A stretch of 64,000 nucleotides of DNA from contig NZ_PNXY01000003.1 of assembly GCF_002879865.1 (NCBI RefSeq), positions 62,001 to 126,000 on the forward strand, in the 5' to 3' direction. The notes under the pieces are model-generated. The model ran no database searches and was not told the DNA's origin. It worked only from the letters and a program-made list of their open reading frames with translations. This stretch comes from Paraburkholderia rhynchosiae. GTDB lineage: Bacteria > Pseudomonadota > Gammaproteobacteria > Burkholderiales > Burkholderiaceae. A program made the translations under genes and the position numbers. Of the stretch, positions 46,424-56,441 are shown one piece after another. Positions within the stretch are counted from its first letter, which is position 1; each line of letters starts with the position of its first letter.

Positions 46424-47440
46424 TCAAACTGGCGCCGCCGCGCGAGGCTGGCTTGCGTTGGCTGCGACCGCTTGCAGCAGTTGCGCGGCCGCCGAGATCG
46501 CAATGATCTCCGGCGACTTGTCGACGATGCCGTCGACGCCGAGCGGACACTTCATCCGCGCAATCCGCGAAGGATCGATGCCGCGCGCGGCGAGCCGGTG
46601 TTCGAACTGCTTGCGCTTGCTGTGCGAGCCGATCATGCCGAAGAACGCGAAGTCGCCGCGCCGGAGAATGCGCTCGGCCAGTTCGAGATCGCGCGTATGG
46701 TTGTGCGTCATCACGATGAAGTACGTGTTCGGCGCGGCCTGGTCGACGGCTTCGTCGGGCGCGTCGTTCGCGTCGATCTTCACGTTGTGCGCATGCAGCG
46801 ATTCCACGGGCGGGAACTGCGCGTCGCGTTCGTCGACCCAGCGTACCGTGCAGGGCAGCGTGGCCAGCACGCGGACGAGCGCGGCGCCCACGTGGCCCGC
46901 GCCGAACAGCACGACCGCGAAGTCGCCTGGCGCGATGGTTTCGGTGAGCAGCGCACTGCTGTCGTCGAAACCGGCGCCGTCCCACAGCAGGCAGTCCGCG
47001 GCATCCACGCCCGGCTCGGGGTCGGACAGCATGACCGCATCCGGCGCGGGGCCGAATGATACGCTTCGCACCGTCGATTGACCGGCGGCCACGCGCTTCG
47101 CAAGCGACGTGATCCAGCCCAGGTCGCCGATGTCGAGCCGCTCGAACGCGAGTATCACCGCGCCGCCGCAGCATTGGCCGAGGCTCGGGCCGAGCGCAAA
47201 ACGCTCGAGCCGGCGCATGTGCGGCGAGCGCATGCCGTCGCGCAGCACCTGGCGCGCGGTCTCGATCGCTTTCCATTCCAGATGTCCGCCGCCGATTGTA
47301 TGTTTCGCCGAATCCCGCGTGACGATCATCTTGGTGCCGGCCTCGCGCGGCGCCGAACCTTCGACGCGCGCGACCGTCACCAGCACGGCGGCGTCGCCGT
47401 GCGCGAGCAGTTGTTGCAGGTCAGGAAGCCAGGCTTGCAT
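46424..47440 (-). CDS. xdhC: Xanthine dehydrogenase accessory protein XdhC
   Basis: 338 residues. XdhC binds the molybdenum cofactor, assists its sulfuration and inserts it into XdhB. The N-terminal VRVEGSAPREAGTKMIV-like block and TIGGGHLEWKAIE match the XdhC/CoxI family, and the C-terminal domain is Rossmann-like (FAVVLFGAGHVGAAL, YFIVMTHNHTRDLEL). It lies 160 bp after xdhB and 67 bp before the deaminase. Confidence 0.93.
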   Translation of the reverse strand: MQAWLPDLQQLLAHGDAAVLVTVARVEGSAPREAGTKMIVTRDSAKHTIGGGHLEWKAIETARQVLRDGMRSPHMRRLERFALGPSLGQCCGGAVILAFERLDIGDLGWITSLAKRVAAGQSTVRSVSFGPAPDAVMLSDPEPGVDAADCLLWDGAGFDDSSALLTETIAPGDFAVVLFGAGHVGAALVRVLATLPCTVRWVDERDAQFPPVESLHAHNVKIDANDAPDEAVDQAAPNTYFIVMTHNHTRDLELAERILRRGDFAFFGMIGSHSKRKQFEHRLAARGIDPSRIARMKCPLGVDGIVDKSPEIIAISAAAQLLQAVAANASQPRAAAPV

Positions 47441-47599
47441 CCGGCGATTCTCCGTACAGTGCCGCGCGGGGTGTCCATGCGGCCGGTTGAGCGTGGCGCG
47501 TTGCGTTCGTGTCGCTTCGGGCGTTGAGGTTGATCACTTTCTTGTTCGCTTGTGTTTCTTGTTCGGTGCCTTGTTCCGGTTCTTTGCTTCGGGTATGTC

Positions 47600-50062
47600 T
47601 CAGGCAGTCGTGTCGGTGATCGTCGCTTCTTTTGTCGTTCCTTGCGCGGATGACGGATCGCGCGCGCTCTGTTCGTGCAACGCGTCCAATGCATCGAGAA
47701 TCGCTTCGGGCGTGGCGGGCGCGCGCAACATTGGCGCATGTCGCGCGGCCGGCACCGCGGCCGCAATTGCATCCCGAATCGCAAGGAACACGGAGAACGG
47801 CAGCAACAGCGGCGGCTCGCCGACAGCCTTCGAGCGGAACACGGTCGGTTCCGCATTCGGGTTCTCATAGAGCCGCACGTGGAACGCGGCGGGCGTGTCG
47901 CTCACGGCGGGAATCTTGTACGTTGACGGCGCATGCGTCATCAGACGGCCATCGCGATTCCACCACAACTCTTCGGTGGTGAGCCAGCCCATGCCCTGAA
48001 TGAAGCCGCCTTCCACCTGACCGAGATCGATCGCCGGATTGATCGACTGACCGGCGTCGTGCAGCACGTCGGCGCGCAGCAGCCTCCATTCGCCAGTCAA
48101 CGTGTCGATCACGACTTCCGACACGGCCGCACCGTACGCAAAGTAATAAAACGGATGACCGGTCAGCGTTTTCGCGTCCCAATGCACTTTCGGCGTCGCG
48201 TAGAAACCGTCCGACCACAACTGCACGCGTGCCAGATATGCTGCGCCGACGAGTTGATCGAAAGGCATCGCGCCGCCGTTCACGGATACCTCGCTGTTCA
48301 CGAACTGCACATCGTCCGCATTGCCGCCAAGCTGTTTCGCCGCGAGTTCAGCGAGCCTCGCGCGGATGGTTCGCGCGGCGGCTTCCGCAGCCTTGCCGTT
48401 CAGATCGCTGCCGGTAGAAGCAGCGGTCGCCGACGTGTTGGCGATCTTCGACGTATCCGTTGCGCTAACGCGCACGCGTGAAAGCGGCAAGCCGAACTCG
48501 TTGGCGACGACTTGCGCGACCTTCGTATTGAGTCCCTGGCCCATCTCGGTGCCGCCGTGATTGACCAGCACCGAGCCGTCCTTGTACACGTGCACCAGCG
48601 CGCCGGCCTGGTTCAGAAACGGCACGTTGAACGAGATGCCGAACTTGACCGGCGAAAACGCGAGGCCGCGCTTCAGTACGGGACTCTTTGCGTTGAACGC
48701 GGCGATCGCTTCGCGGCGTGCGTGATAGTCGCTCGAGTCGAGCAGATCGTCGGTCAACGGCGCGATGATGTTGTCTTCGACGCGCTGTCCATACGGAGTC
48801 GTATCGCGTTCGCCTATGCCGTAATAGTTGGCGAGACGTACATCGAGCGGATCGCGCTTCAATTGGCGCGCGATACTGTCGAGCATCACTTCCATCACGA
48901 GCGCGCCTTGCGGTCCACCGAAGCCGCGGAACGCGGTGTTCGATTGCGTGTTGGTCTTGCAGCACAGCGCGACGATGTCGACGTCGGACAGGTAGTACGC
49001 ATTGTCGAAGTGACAGACGGCGCGCGTCGCGACGGCGCCGGAGAGATCGGCGGAATAGCCGGCGCGTAATGCAATTTCGACGCGCACGCCGAGAATGCGG
49101 CCGCTGTCGTCGAAGCCCGCTTCGTATTCGTAGATCGCGTCGTGCCGTTTGCCGGTGATCATGAAGTCGTCGTCGCGATCGGCGCGCAGTTTCACCGGAC
49201 GACGTAGCAGCTTCGCTGCGAGTGACGCCACGCAGGCGAACAGCGCCGATTGCGATTCCTTGCCGCCGAAGCCGCCGCCCATCCGGCGGCATTCGCACAC
49301 CACGTTATGAGCGGGCCAGCCGAGCATATGTGCGACGACCTGCTGCATTTCGCTCGGATGCTGCGTCGAGCTATAGACGAGCATGCCGTCCATCTCTTTA
49401 GGCACCGCGTACGCGATCTGGCCTTCGAGATAAAACTGTTCCTGGCCGCCGACTTCGAACGTACTGCGGATTTTATGGGGCGCGGCGGCAATCTTCGCGT
49501 CAGGATCGCCGCGCTTCAGATGCAGCGGCGGCAGCACGAACTGTCTGGCGGCCTTTGCGTCGGCCGGCGTCAGGATCGCTTCGAGCGGTTCGTAGCGAAC
49601 CACGTCGTCGCTTTTCGCGAGCGCCGCGGCGCGGCGCGCGAGGTCGTGGCTCTCGGCGATTACGGCGAATACGGGCTGGCCGAGGTATAGCACTTCATCG
49701 ACGGCGAGAATGGGGTCGTCGTGCAGGACCGGGCCGCAATTGTTTTCTCCCGGGATGTCTTCGGCGGTCAGCACGGCTATCACGCCGGGCGCTTTCCTGA
49801 CCGCGTCGAGATCCATCGACAGGATGCGTGCGTGCGCATGGCGCGACAAGCCAAGCGCCGCGTGCAGGGTGCCTTGAAGCTCGGCGATGTCGTCGGTGTA
49901 CGTGGCTTCGCCGCTCACATGCAGCGAAGCGGATTCATGCGGCAGCGCGACGCCGATTGCGGCTTCGTTTTGCTGGGAAGCGGCGTGCTTATTGGCTGCA
50001 TTTCCGGCAGGATTGGCAGCCTGTTTTGCAGCGCGTTCGACAAAAGCATCGGTCCGGTTCAT
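47600..50062 (-). CDS. xdhB: Xanthine dehydrogenase molybdopterin-binding subunit
   Basis: 820 residues from the ATG at 50062. It catalyses hydroxylation of hypoxanthine to xanthine and of xanthine to urate. It starts with about 40 polar residues, then LHVSGEATYTDDIAELQGTLHAALG, CRRMGGGFGGKESQ, FRGFGGPQGALVMEVM and the C-terminal DAGQSINPAIDLGQVEGGFIQGMG, all standard for the molybdenum subunit. It overlaps the xdhA stop codon by one base. Confidence 0.95.
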   Translation of the reverse strand: MNRTDAFVERAAKQAANPAGNAANKHAASQQNEAAIGVALPHESASLHVSGEATYTDDIAELQGTLHAALGLSRHAHARILSMDLDAVRKAPGVIAVLTAEDIPGENNCGPVLHDDPILAVDEVLYLGQPVFAVIAESHDLARRAAALAKSDDVVRYEPLEAILTPADAKAARQFVLPPLHLKRGDPDAKIAAAPHKIRSTFEVGGQEQFYLEGQIAYAVPKEMDGMLVYSSTQHPSEMQQVVAHMLGWPAHNVVCECRRMGGGFGGKESQSALFACVASLAAKLLRRPVKLRADRDDDFMITGKRHDAIYEYEAGFDDSGRILGVRVEIALRAGYSADLSGAVATRAVCHFDNAYYLSDVDIVALCCKTNTQSNTAFRGFGGPQGALVMEVMLDSIARQLKRDPLDVRLANYYGIGERDTTPYGQRVEDNIIAPLTDDLLDSSDYHARREAIAAFNAKSPVLKRGLAFSPVKFGISFNVPFLNQAGALVHVYKDGSVLVNHGGTEMGQGLNTKVAQVVANEFGLPLSRVRVSATDTSKIANTSATAASTGSDLNGKAAEAAARTIRARLAELAAKQLGGNADDVQFVNSEVSVNGGAMPFDQLVGAAYLARVQLWSDGFYATPKVHWDAKTLTGHPFYYFAYGAAVSEVVIDTLTGEWRLLRADVLHDAGQSINPAIDLGQVEGGFIQGMGWLTTEELWWNRDGRLMTHAPSTYKIPAVSDTPAAFHVRLYENPNAEPTVFRSKAVGEPPLLLPFSVFLAIRDAIAAAVPAARHAPMLRAPATPEAILDALDALHEQSARDPSSAQGTTKEATITDTTA

Positions 50063-51609
50063 CACGACGGCTCCTTCACGATGACGGCGTCCGGCGTGCC
50101 GGCTTCGAACGCGAACGCATTCACGTCGAAGAGGGCGAACGGCGCGTCGTCGCGCGTTTCGAGGTGGAAACGCCACAGCAGGTTGCGCGCGACCTTCAGC
50201 CGGTAGGCGCTCGATGCGCGCATGTCGGTGAGCGGCTGGTAATCGGCGACGAGCGCGTTCATCGCCTGCCGTGCGGTGCCTTCGTTCCACGTTTCGCCGT
50301 TCAGTACGGCTTCGGTTTGCACGGCCCGCTTCAGCGTCGCTGCCATGCCACCGAATGCGACGCGGGCCTGGCTGATCGTGCCGGCTTCGTCGATATGGAA
50401 AGCGAACGCGGCGCAGACCGCCGAGATGTCCTGATCGTAGCGCTTCGACACCTTGTACGTGCGAAAGCGCAGACTGCCCGCCGGCCGCGGTACGCGCAGC
50501 GCGGCGACGAATTCGCCCGCCGCGAGCGCAGTTTTCTGATAGCCGAGATAGAACGCGTCGAGCGGCAGCGTGCGCGTTTTCGCGCCGTGACGCAGCACGA
50601 CTTCGGCGTCGAGCGCGAGCAGCGCGGGCATCGAATCGCCGATTGGCGAGCCGTTCGCGACGTTGCCGCCGAGCGTACCGGCATTGCGGATCGGCAGCGA
50701 CGCGAAGCGCGTCCACAGCTCGGCGAGTTCCGGATAGTCGACGGCGAGGGCCGCGTACGCATCCTCTAGCGTGACGGCGGCGCCGATGGTCAGCGCCTGC
50801 GCATCGCGCTCGATCGTCTTCAATTCGCGGACATTGCCGATGTACAGAATGTCGCCGAGGTCGCGAAACTGCTTCGTGACCCACAGACCGACGTCGGTGC
50901 TGCCGGCGAGGAGCCGTGCTTGCGGATGCTCGGCGCGAAGACGCGCGAATGCGTCGAGCGTGACGGGCGCGTGGAACGTCGGCGAGCCGAATGCGGCGCC
51001 GCGCGTGTCGGGCGCGCAGTACTCGAAGGTGTCATTGCGTTGCAGTGTGCGCAACGTGTCCGCCACGGCTTTGCGGTCGAGCGTCACGCGCGGGTACTGC
51101 GCATAGTCGAACATTTTCTGCGATGCGTCGACGATCGGCCGATAGCCGGTGCAGCGGCACAGGTTGCCGGACAGCGCGGTGTTGATTTCATCGCGAGTGG
51201 GCAGGCCGGCGGCGGCCGGCTGGTTTTCGTACAGCGCCCACATCGACATGACGAAGCCGGGCGTGCAGAAGCCGCACTGCGAGCCATGGCAATCGACCAT
51301 TGCCTGTTGCACGGGATGCAGCGTCCCGTCGGCGGCGCGCAGGTCTTCAACCGTGAACAGCGCTTTGCCGTCGAGCGTTGGCAGAAACTGGATGCACGCG
51401 TTGACCGCTTTCAGCGCCAACTCGCCTTGCGCGTCCAGTTCGCCGACCACCACGGTGCAGGCGCCGCAGTCGCCTTCAGCGCAACCTTCCTTGGTGCCGG
51501 TGCAATGCAGATCTTCGCGCAGATGCTGGAGCACGGTGCGCGACGCCGGGACGTCCTTGACCTCGTGGACGGACCCTTGGTGATAAAAGCGGATGGTTTG
51601 CGTTGTCAT
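50062..51609 (-). CDS. xdhA: Xanthine dehydrogenase small (FeS/FAD) subunit
   Basis: 515 residues from the ATG at 51609. Two [2Fe-2S] clusters are visible: CTGTKEGCAEGDCGAC and CGFCTPG...CRCTGYRP. The FAD domain begins around residue 190 (LLAGSTDVGLWVTKQFRD) and continues with TLGGNVANGSPIGDSMPAL. It passes electrons from the molybdenum subunit to NAD+. First gene of the purine operon; the promoter should lie in the 170 bp before it. Confidence 0.95.
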   Translation of the reverse strand: MTTQTIRFYHQGSVHEVKDVPASRTVLQHLREDLHCTGTKEGCAEGDCGACTVVVGELDAQGELALKAVNACIQFLPTLDGKALFTVEDLRAADGTLHPVQQAMVDCHGSQCGFCTPGFVMSMWALYENQPAAAGLPTRDEINTALSGNLCRCTGYRPIVDASQKMFDYAQYPRVTLDRKAVADTLRTLQRNDTFEYCAPDTRGAAFGSPTFHAPVTLDAFARLRAEHPQARLLAGSTDVGLWVTKQFRDLGDILYIGNVRELKTIERDAQALTIGAAVTLEDAYAALAVDYPELAELWTRFASLPIRNAGTLGGNVANGSPIGDSMPALLALDAEVVLRHGAKTRTLPLDAFYLGYQKTALAAGEFVAALRVPRPAGSLRFRTYKVSKRYDQDISAVCAAFAFHIDEAGTISQARVAFGGMAATLKRAVQTEAVLNGETWNEGTARQAMNALVADYQPLTDMRASSAYRLKVARNLLWRFHLETRDDAPFALFDVNAFAFEAGTPDAVIVKEPS

Positions 51610-51782
51610 GGCGAATCCAGAAGACAGTGCGGACCGGGCGCGCGTTACGCATGGGGTCGCGCCAAAGCCGGCCTCGCGCACGTAGATCGCCATCCATATT
51701 GGAAGATAGCATTAGCGCGGCCTAAAAATATTTCCGATATCGCATGAAGCTTATTCGGAAGAAGCAATGAGATAAGTCCGAT

Positions 51783-52223
51783 TCATGAGATGCGCGGAAG
51801 TTGCCTTGGGCGGGACGGATGGTGCGGGGGCGGGCGCGGCGAGTTGAGGTGAGAGGCTACAAGCAGGTCTGGGGCGCAGGAAGTGGGGCTTGAGGTGGCG
51901 CTTGCGGCTTGCAGAGCAAGAGGCCGGTGATGTCGGGACGGTAAAACGGGAAACCAGCGTGGCAACCACGGCGGTAAAGCCGTAGCGGCGAAGGCATACC
52001 AGGGAAGCAAGGTGGTGCACTGAGACGGCCAAAGAGAGCCGGCGAAACTAAGGCGGTCAACCAAGGTGGCGGTGAACCAAGGCGGCGAACCGAGGTGGTG
52101 AAACCGCCGCCGCCAAACGGCTGTGACAAAAACATACGCGGAAACCGCCGCCGGCCGCCCCGGCCGCGCGCCGCGCAAACCGCGGCACAGACGTCAGCGC
52201 CGCCTAAAACCGGCGAAACTCTC
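51783..52223. other. Gene-free spacer between xdhA and dsbB
   Basis: About 440 bp. Several frames cross it, but they are G/A-rich, mutually overlapping and without ribosome binding sites. The distal end carries the degenerate tandem repeat at 52046-52100. I find no RNA gene here. Confidence 0.5.
52046..52100. repeat. Degenerate 13-16 bp tandem repeat
   Basis: Four head-to-tail units of the form AAC-Y-R/A-AGG-Y-GG-Y: aactaaggcggtc, aaccaaggtggcggtg, aaccaaggcggcg and aaccgaggtggtg. Looser copies occur upstream, around 51963. The pattern does not lie in a gene. Confidence 0.7.
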
Positions 52224-52733
52224 TCACGAAATCCGTCCGCGATTGCGCATGAGGCTCAGCGCCAGCGGAATAAACGCCAGCACGAAGCCGACCAGCGCCC
52301 ACATCGGCAGCGTCAGGCCGAAAATCGGCGGATACGCTGTTTCGCATAGCCCGGCGACCTTGAACACGCCCGGCAGCCAATGCGCGGGCGGCAAGCTGTC
52401 GACCACCGGTTGCAGCGCGTCAAAGCCGCAGCTAAAGCCCGGATTCGCCTGCACATAGACATGCCGTGCGGCGGTCACGACGCCCGCCAACGCCGACAAT
52501 GCCGCCAGCACTTCGAGCAGACGCACGCCGCGCCAACTGTTGAAACGCGCGCCGAGAAACGCGAAGATCGCGATCAGCAGAAAGAAATAGCGCTGGATGA
52601 TGCACAACGGGCACGGATCTTCGTGCTTGATGTACTGAAGATACAACGCGCCGGCCACGAGGCCGACGCAGACGAGGCCAAGCAGGACCAGCAGGGAGCG
52701 CTCGCGGCGCAGCATCGCATTGTCGTTGTTCAT
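52224..52733 (-). CDS. dsbB: Disulfide bond formation protein DsbB
   Basis: 169 residues from the ATG at 52733. A four-helix inner-membrane protein that reoxidises DsbA and passes electrons to quinone. The first redox pair is CPLC at 41-44, near QRY; the second pair is the Cys in PGFSCGFD and the one in GLCETAYPP. DsbB normally carries these four Cys. The upstream frame extension is not conserved. Confidence 0.94.
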   Translation of the reverse strand: MNNDNAMLRRERSLLVLLGLVCVGLVAGALYLQYIKHEDPCPLCIIQRYFFLLIAIFAFLGARFNSWRGVRLLEVLAALSALAGVVTAARHVYVQANPGFSCGFDALQPVVDSLPPAHWLPGVFKVAGLCETAYPPIFGLTLPMWALVGFVLAFIPLALSLMRNRGRIS

Positions 52734-52853
52734 GGATCGTGTAGCTGTGTTGGCTGTGTGTGCCTGTTTCAAGCGAAAAGGGCAGGTGCCCGCGATTCTA
52801 GCGCGAACCCCCGCCCCCGAGACGCCGCGCGCGCACACAAACCCCGACGCCGC

Positions 52854-54233
52854 TCAGCGAATCGCGTTGAGCACCGCTTGCGCGCCGCGGCCGATGGCGA
52901 GCAACGCGTCGTCGGCGTGCGGCGCGCCTGCCAGCATCAGGCCGACCGGCGCGTCGCCGCGCAGATGGCAAGGCAGCGACAGCGCGCAGGCGTCGAGGAA
53001 GTTGAACGCGCCCGGATTGCGCAGCATCAGCGCATTGGTGCGGCCGAAAAGTTCGTCGTCGGCGACCAGTTCGGCAACGCGCGGCGGCACCATCGGCACG
53101 GTCGGCGCAACGACCGCATCAAAGCGCTGCCACAGCGTGCGGGCGGCTTCGGCCAGCATCGCCTCGCGCTCGGCGAGCAGGTCCAGATAGTCGGCGGCGC
53201 TCGCGGGCTGACCCTTGAGAATGCGCACCAGCACGCGTGGATCGTATTGCTCGCGGTGTTTTTCGAGCAACGGACGATGCCATGCATACGCCTCGATCGG
53301 CGCAAAGCCCAAGCGGTTGATCTGCGGCAGACGGTCGAGCGGCGCGAAACGCACTTCGCTGACAATCGCACCGGCCGCTTCGAGATGCTTGAGCGCCGTG
53401 TCGATGGCCGCGGCGACTGCGGGCTCGACGTCGTCGGTAACGTAGTGGGTCAGCACGCCAAGGCGCACCCCTTCCAGCGGCCGGGCTGCGGGAACGCGCG
53501 GCTCGAGGCCGGCCAGCATCCGGTCCACCAGCGCGCAGCACGCCACCGAAACGCCAATCGGGCCGAACGAATCGAGTGTCGACGACAGTGGCACGCCGCC
53601 TTGCTTCGGGATGCGTGCGGCCGTCGGCTTGAAGCCGGTCAAGCCGCACAGCGCGGACGGAATGCGAATGGAGCCGCCCGTGTCGGTGCCGAGCGCGACG
53701 GCGGCCATGCCGTCCGCGACGGAAGCCGCCGCGCCCGACGACGAGCCGCCCGAAACGCGCTCGTCGCCCTTGACGTCGCGCCGATACGGCGACAGCGGGT
53801 TGCCGTAGTGCGGGTTCAGGCCGAGGCCGGAAAACGCGAACTCGCTCATATTGGTTCGTCCGACGATCACCGCGCCTGCCCGCTTCAGGCGCGCGACCGC
53901 GACGGCGTCAGCCTTCGCGGCGGGCGCGTCGGCAAGCACGGTCGAGCCGGCGCGGGTCGGTTGGCCTTCGATGTCGAACAGGTCCTTCACCGACACGGGA
54001 ATCCCGGCAAGCGGCGACAGCACGGTGCCGGCGGCGCGCAGACGGTCGTGCGCGTCGGCGGCCTGGCGCGCGCCGTCGGCGTCGACGTGCATAAAGGCGA
54101 CCGCGCCCTGGCCGGCCGGATCGGCGATCCGTTCGAGCGCGGTTTCGACGAGCGCGCGGCTCGTGGTGCGTCCGGCCGCGAGGTCGGCGGCAAGCTGGGC
54201 CAGCGGCGGAAAAGGCGTGAATTCGGTGGCCAT
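52854..54233 (-). CDS. Amidase signature family hydrolase
   Basis: 459 residues. The Ser-cisSer-Lys triad is readable: Lys in GIPVSVKDLFD, and the two Ser in VSGGSSSGAAASVADGM followed by GTDTGGSIRIPSALCG. These enzymes hydrolyse amides or related bonds in the cytoplasm. Together with the adjacent GntR regulator, MFS carrier and DUF2848 protein it points to uptake and hydrolysis of an amide or carbamoyl compound, but the substrate is unknown. 49 bp after the regulator gene. Confidence 0.9.
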   Translation of the reverse strand: MATEFTPFPPLAQLAADLAAGRTTSRALVETALERIADPAGQGAVAFMHVDADGARQAADAHDRLRAAGTVLSPLAGIPVSVKDLFDIEGQPTRAGSTVLADAPAAKADAVAVARLKRAGAVIVGRTNMSEFAFSGLGLNPHYGNPLSPYRRDVKGDERVSGGSSSGAAASVADGMAAVALGTDTGGSIRIPSALCGLTGFKPTAARIPKQGGVPLSSTLDSFGPIGVSVACCALVDRMLAGLEPRVPAARPLEGVRLGVLTHYVTDDVEPAVAAAIDTALKHLEAAGAIVSEVRFAPLDRLPQINRLGFAPIEAYAWHRPLLEKHREQYDPRVLVRILKGQPASAADYLDLLAEREAMLAEAARTLWQRFDAVVAPTVPMVPPRVAELVADDELFGRTNALMLRNPGAFNFLDACALSLPCHLRGDAPVGLMLAGAPHADDALLAIGRGAQAVLNAIR

Positions 54234-54282
54234 GATGTCGTTCGATCCGGTTGGACGGCGTGAAGCCGCTTACGTTACGGTT

Positions 54283-54963
54283 TTAGATGCGATTGAAGAG
54301 CGTCGCGCGGAACGCCTCGATATGTTTCTGCACCGAGCGGCGCGCGCCTTCGGCGTCGCGCTCGCGCAGCAGACGGAACAGTTCCAGATGTTCTTCGTGG
54401 ACGTCTTCCAGATGATGCGGCTCGGACAGCGAGATGAACCAGAAGCGCAGCGAGCGCTCATGCAGTCCGCGCAGGATGTCCGCGAGCACGGCATTGCGCG
54501 AGGCGGCCGAAATGGCCAGATGAAACTCGCGGTCGATATCCATCATGCCTTCGATATCGTGCGCGGCGACGCATACGGCCGAGCGCTCGAGCAACGCCTG
54601 CATCGCGTCGTAGTCGTGCTGCTGCGCGTGACGCGCGGCGAGCTCGACGCAGTAGCTCTCGTTGACGAGACGCACGTCGATGATCGCGAGCACGTCGTCG
54701 AGCGAAACGGGGCGCACCATGATGCCCTTGCGCGGCAGGATAGTCAGCATGCCTTCGTGCACGAGCCGGTGCAGCGCCTGGTGCACGGGCGTCCTGCCGA
54801 TGCCGGTCAGCGCCATGAGCTCCGCTTCGTTGAGCACTTCGCTCGGCCGCAAACGCATCGTGATGATCTCGCGCTTGACGAACGCATAGGCCTGTTCGGC
54901 GAGACTCGCGTTGGCGGTCGCTCGGGTGGGCCTCGAAGGGAGGACGGTCTGCAAAAGCGTCAT
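54283..54963 (-). CDS. GntR family transcriptional regulator (FadR/FCD type)
   Basis: 226 residues from the ATG at 54963; a TTG at 55005 is an alternative because neither has a strong ribosome binding site. N-terminal winged helix-turn-helix: LAEQAYAFVKREIITMRLRPSEVLNEAELMALTGIGRTPVHQALHRL. C-terminal all-helical FCD ligand domain: DVRLVNESYCVELAARHA, with a DIDREFHLAI metal/ligand motif. Probably controls its own operon in response to the substrate. Confidence 0.9.
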   Translation of the reverse strand: MTLLQTVLPSRPTRATANASLAEQAYAFVKREIITMRLRPSEVLNEAELMALTGIGRTPVHQALHRLVHEGMLTILPRKGIMVRPVSLDDVLAIIDVRLVNESYCVELAARHAQQHDYDAMQALLERSAVCVAAHDIEGMMDIDREFHLAISAASRNAVLADILRGLHERSLRFWFISLSEPHHLEDVHEEHLELFRLLRERDAEGARRSVQKHIEAFRATLFNRI

Positions 54964-55084
54964 GTGAGGAGGAGCGGGCGATGTCGTCCGCGCATTGTAG
55001 AGCAAGGTTTTGCGCGGGCGGGGCGCGCGCGTTTCAGCGCAGCGCCCGCCGCGCGGGTCGAGCCAGATAAGCCCGATAAGCGCG

Positions 55085-56434
55085 TCACACGCCGCCCGGC
55101 ACCGCTGCCGCAGCGTGCTGCACCTTCACTCGCGGCATCATCAGCGTAACGAGGCCGCCCACGATCAGCGCGCCCGCGATCAGCACCAGCCCGAACGTCA
55201 CGCTGTGCGTCGCGTCCTTCACGATGCCGAGCACGTAGGGACTGACATAACCGGCGAGGTTCGCAATCGAATTGATCACGGCGATGCCGGCGACGGCGGC
55301 CGTGCCTTGCAGGAAGCTCGTCGACATCGACCAGAAGATGCCGAAGCCCGCGAGGATGCCGATATACGCAATCGACAAACCGGTGACCGCAAGCGGAATC
55401 GAGTTCGTGACCGAAGCGCTGCCGAGCAGCCCGGCCGCGCCGATGAAGCAGCACACGGCGTAGTGCCAGCGACGCTCGCCGGTCACATCCGACGAACGGC
55501 CGATCAGGATCATGCCGATACCCGCCGCCAGATACGGAATCGCGGTCACGAAGCCATTGCTGACGAGGTTCGTCACGCCCAGATCCTTGACGATCTGCGG
55601 CAGCCAGAACGAGAAGCCTGCATTGCCCGTGACGAGGCAGAAATAGATCAGCGTCAGCAGCCAGAAGCGGCCCGAGCGCAACGCGACCGCGAGGCTGTGC
55701 TCGGCGCCTTCTGCCGCAGCCGCGGCGTTTTCGCGCGAGAGGCGGGCCTGGATCACGCGCTTTTCGTCGTCGGTGAGCCAGGCGGCTTCGGCGGGCGTGT
55801 TGCGCAACACGGCGAGCGCCCAGAAGCCGGCGAGAATCGACGGAATGCCTTCGATCAGGAACATCCACTGCCAGCCGCGCAAGCCGTGCGCTTCATGCAG
55901 CGCCGACATCAGGAAACCCGACAATGGCGCGCCGATGATGCCCGCCACAGGAATCGCCGCCATGAACACGGCGACCATGCGGGCGCGGCGGTCGGACGGA
56001 AACCAGAAGGTCAGATAGAGCACGACGCCGGGCACCAGTCCCGCCTCGGCGACGCCGAGGAAAAAGCGCAGCACGTAGAACGTGGTTTCGCTGCGCACGA
56101 ACATCATCAGACACGACAGCAGACCCCACAGCATCGTGATGCGGGCGATCGTGGCGCGCGCGCCGAACTTCTTCAATAGCAGATTGCTCGGCACCTCGAA
56201 AACGAAATAGCCGAAGAAGAAGATCCCTGCACCGAGTCCATACGCTGCGTTCGAGAGGCCCAGGTCGCCAGTGAACTGCAGCTTCGCATAGCCGATGTTC
56301 ACGCGATCCAGGTACGACAGCACGTAGACGAGAAACAGGAACGGCATGATGCGCCACGTGATCTTGCGGATGGCGGCGGCTTCGAGCCAGGCGTCGGAGG
56401 ACGCGTCGGCGGCGGATGGCGAAGGGATGCTCAT
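55085..56434 (-). CDS. MFS transporter of the anion:cation symporter type
   Basis: 449 residues from the ATG at 56434, with GAGG 6 bases upstream; a TTG at 56452 in the same frame is less likely. ITWRIMPFLFLVYVLSYLDRVNIGYAKLQF is the typical helix 1 of the ACS branch (phthalate and tartrate permease type). PSNLLLKKFGARATIARI is the MFS signature loop. Twelve helices are evident. Likely imports the organic acid or amide that feeds the operon. Confidence 0.9.
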   Translation of the reverse strand: MSIPSPSAADASSDAWLEAAAIRKITWRIMPFLFLVYVLSYLDRVNIGYAKLQFTGDLGLSNAAYGLGAGIFFFGYFVFEVPSNLLLKKFGARATIARITMLWGLLSCLMMFVRSETTFYVLRFFLGVAEAGLVPGVVLYLTFWFPSDRRARMVAVFMAAIPVAGIIGAPLSGFLMSALHEAHGLRGWQWMFLIEGIPSILAGFWALAVLRNTPAEAAWLTDDEKRVIQARLSRENAAAAAEGAEHSLAVALRSGRFWLLTLIYFCLVTGNAGFSFWLPQIVKDLGVTNLVSNGFVTAIPYLAAGIGMILIGRSSDVTGERRWHYAVCCFIGAAGLLGSASVTNSIPLAVTGLSIAYIGILAGFGIFWSMSTSFLQGTAAVAGIAVINSIANLAGYVSPYVLGIVKDATHSVTFGLVLIAGALIVGGLVTLMMPRVKVQHAAAAVPGGV

Positions 56435-56441
56435 GAATGCC

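Noticed and set aside
51751..52178. Several overlapping minus-strand frames upstream of xdhA
   Set aside because: They run through G/A-skewed repeat-like DNA in three frames at once, without ribosome binding sites or recognisable domains.
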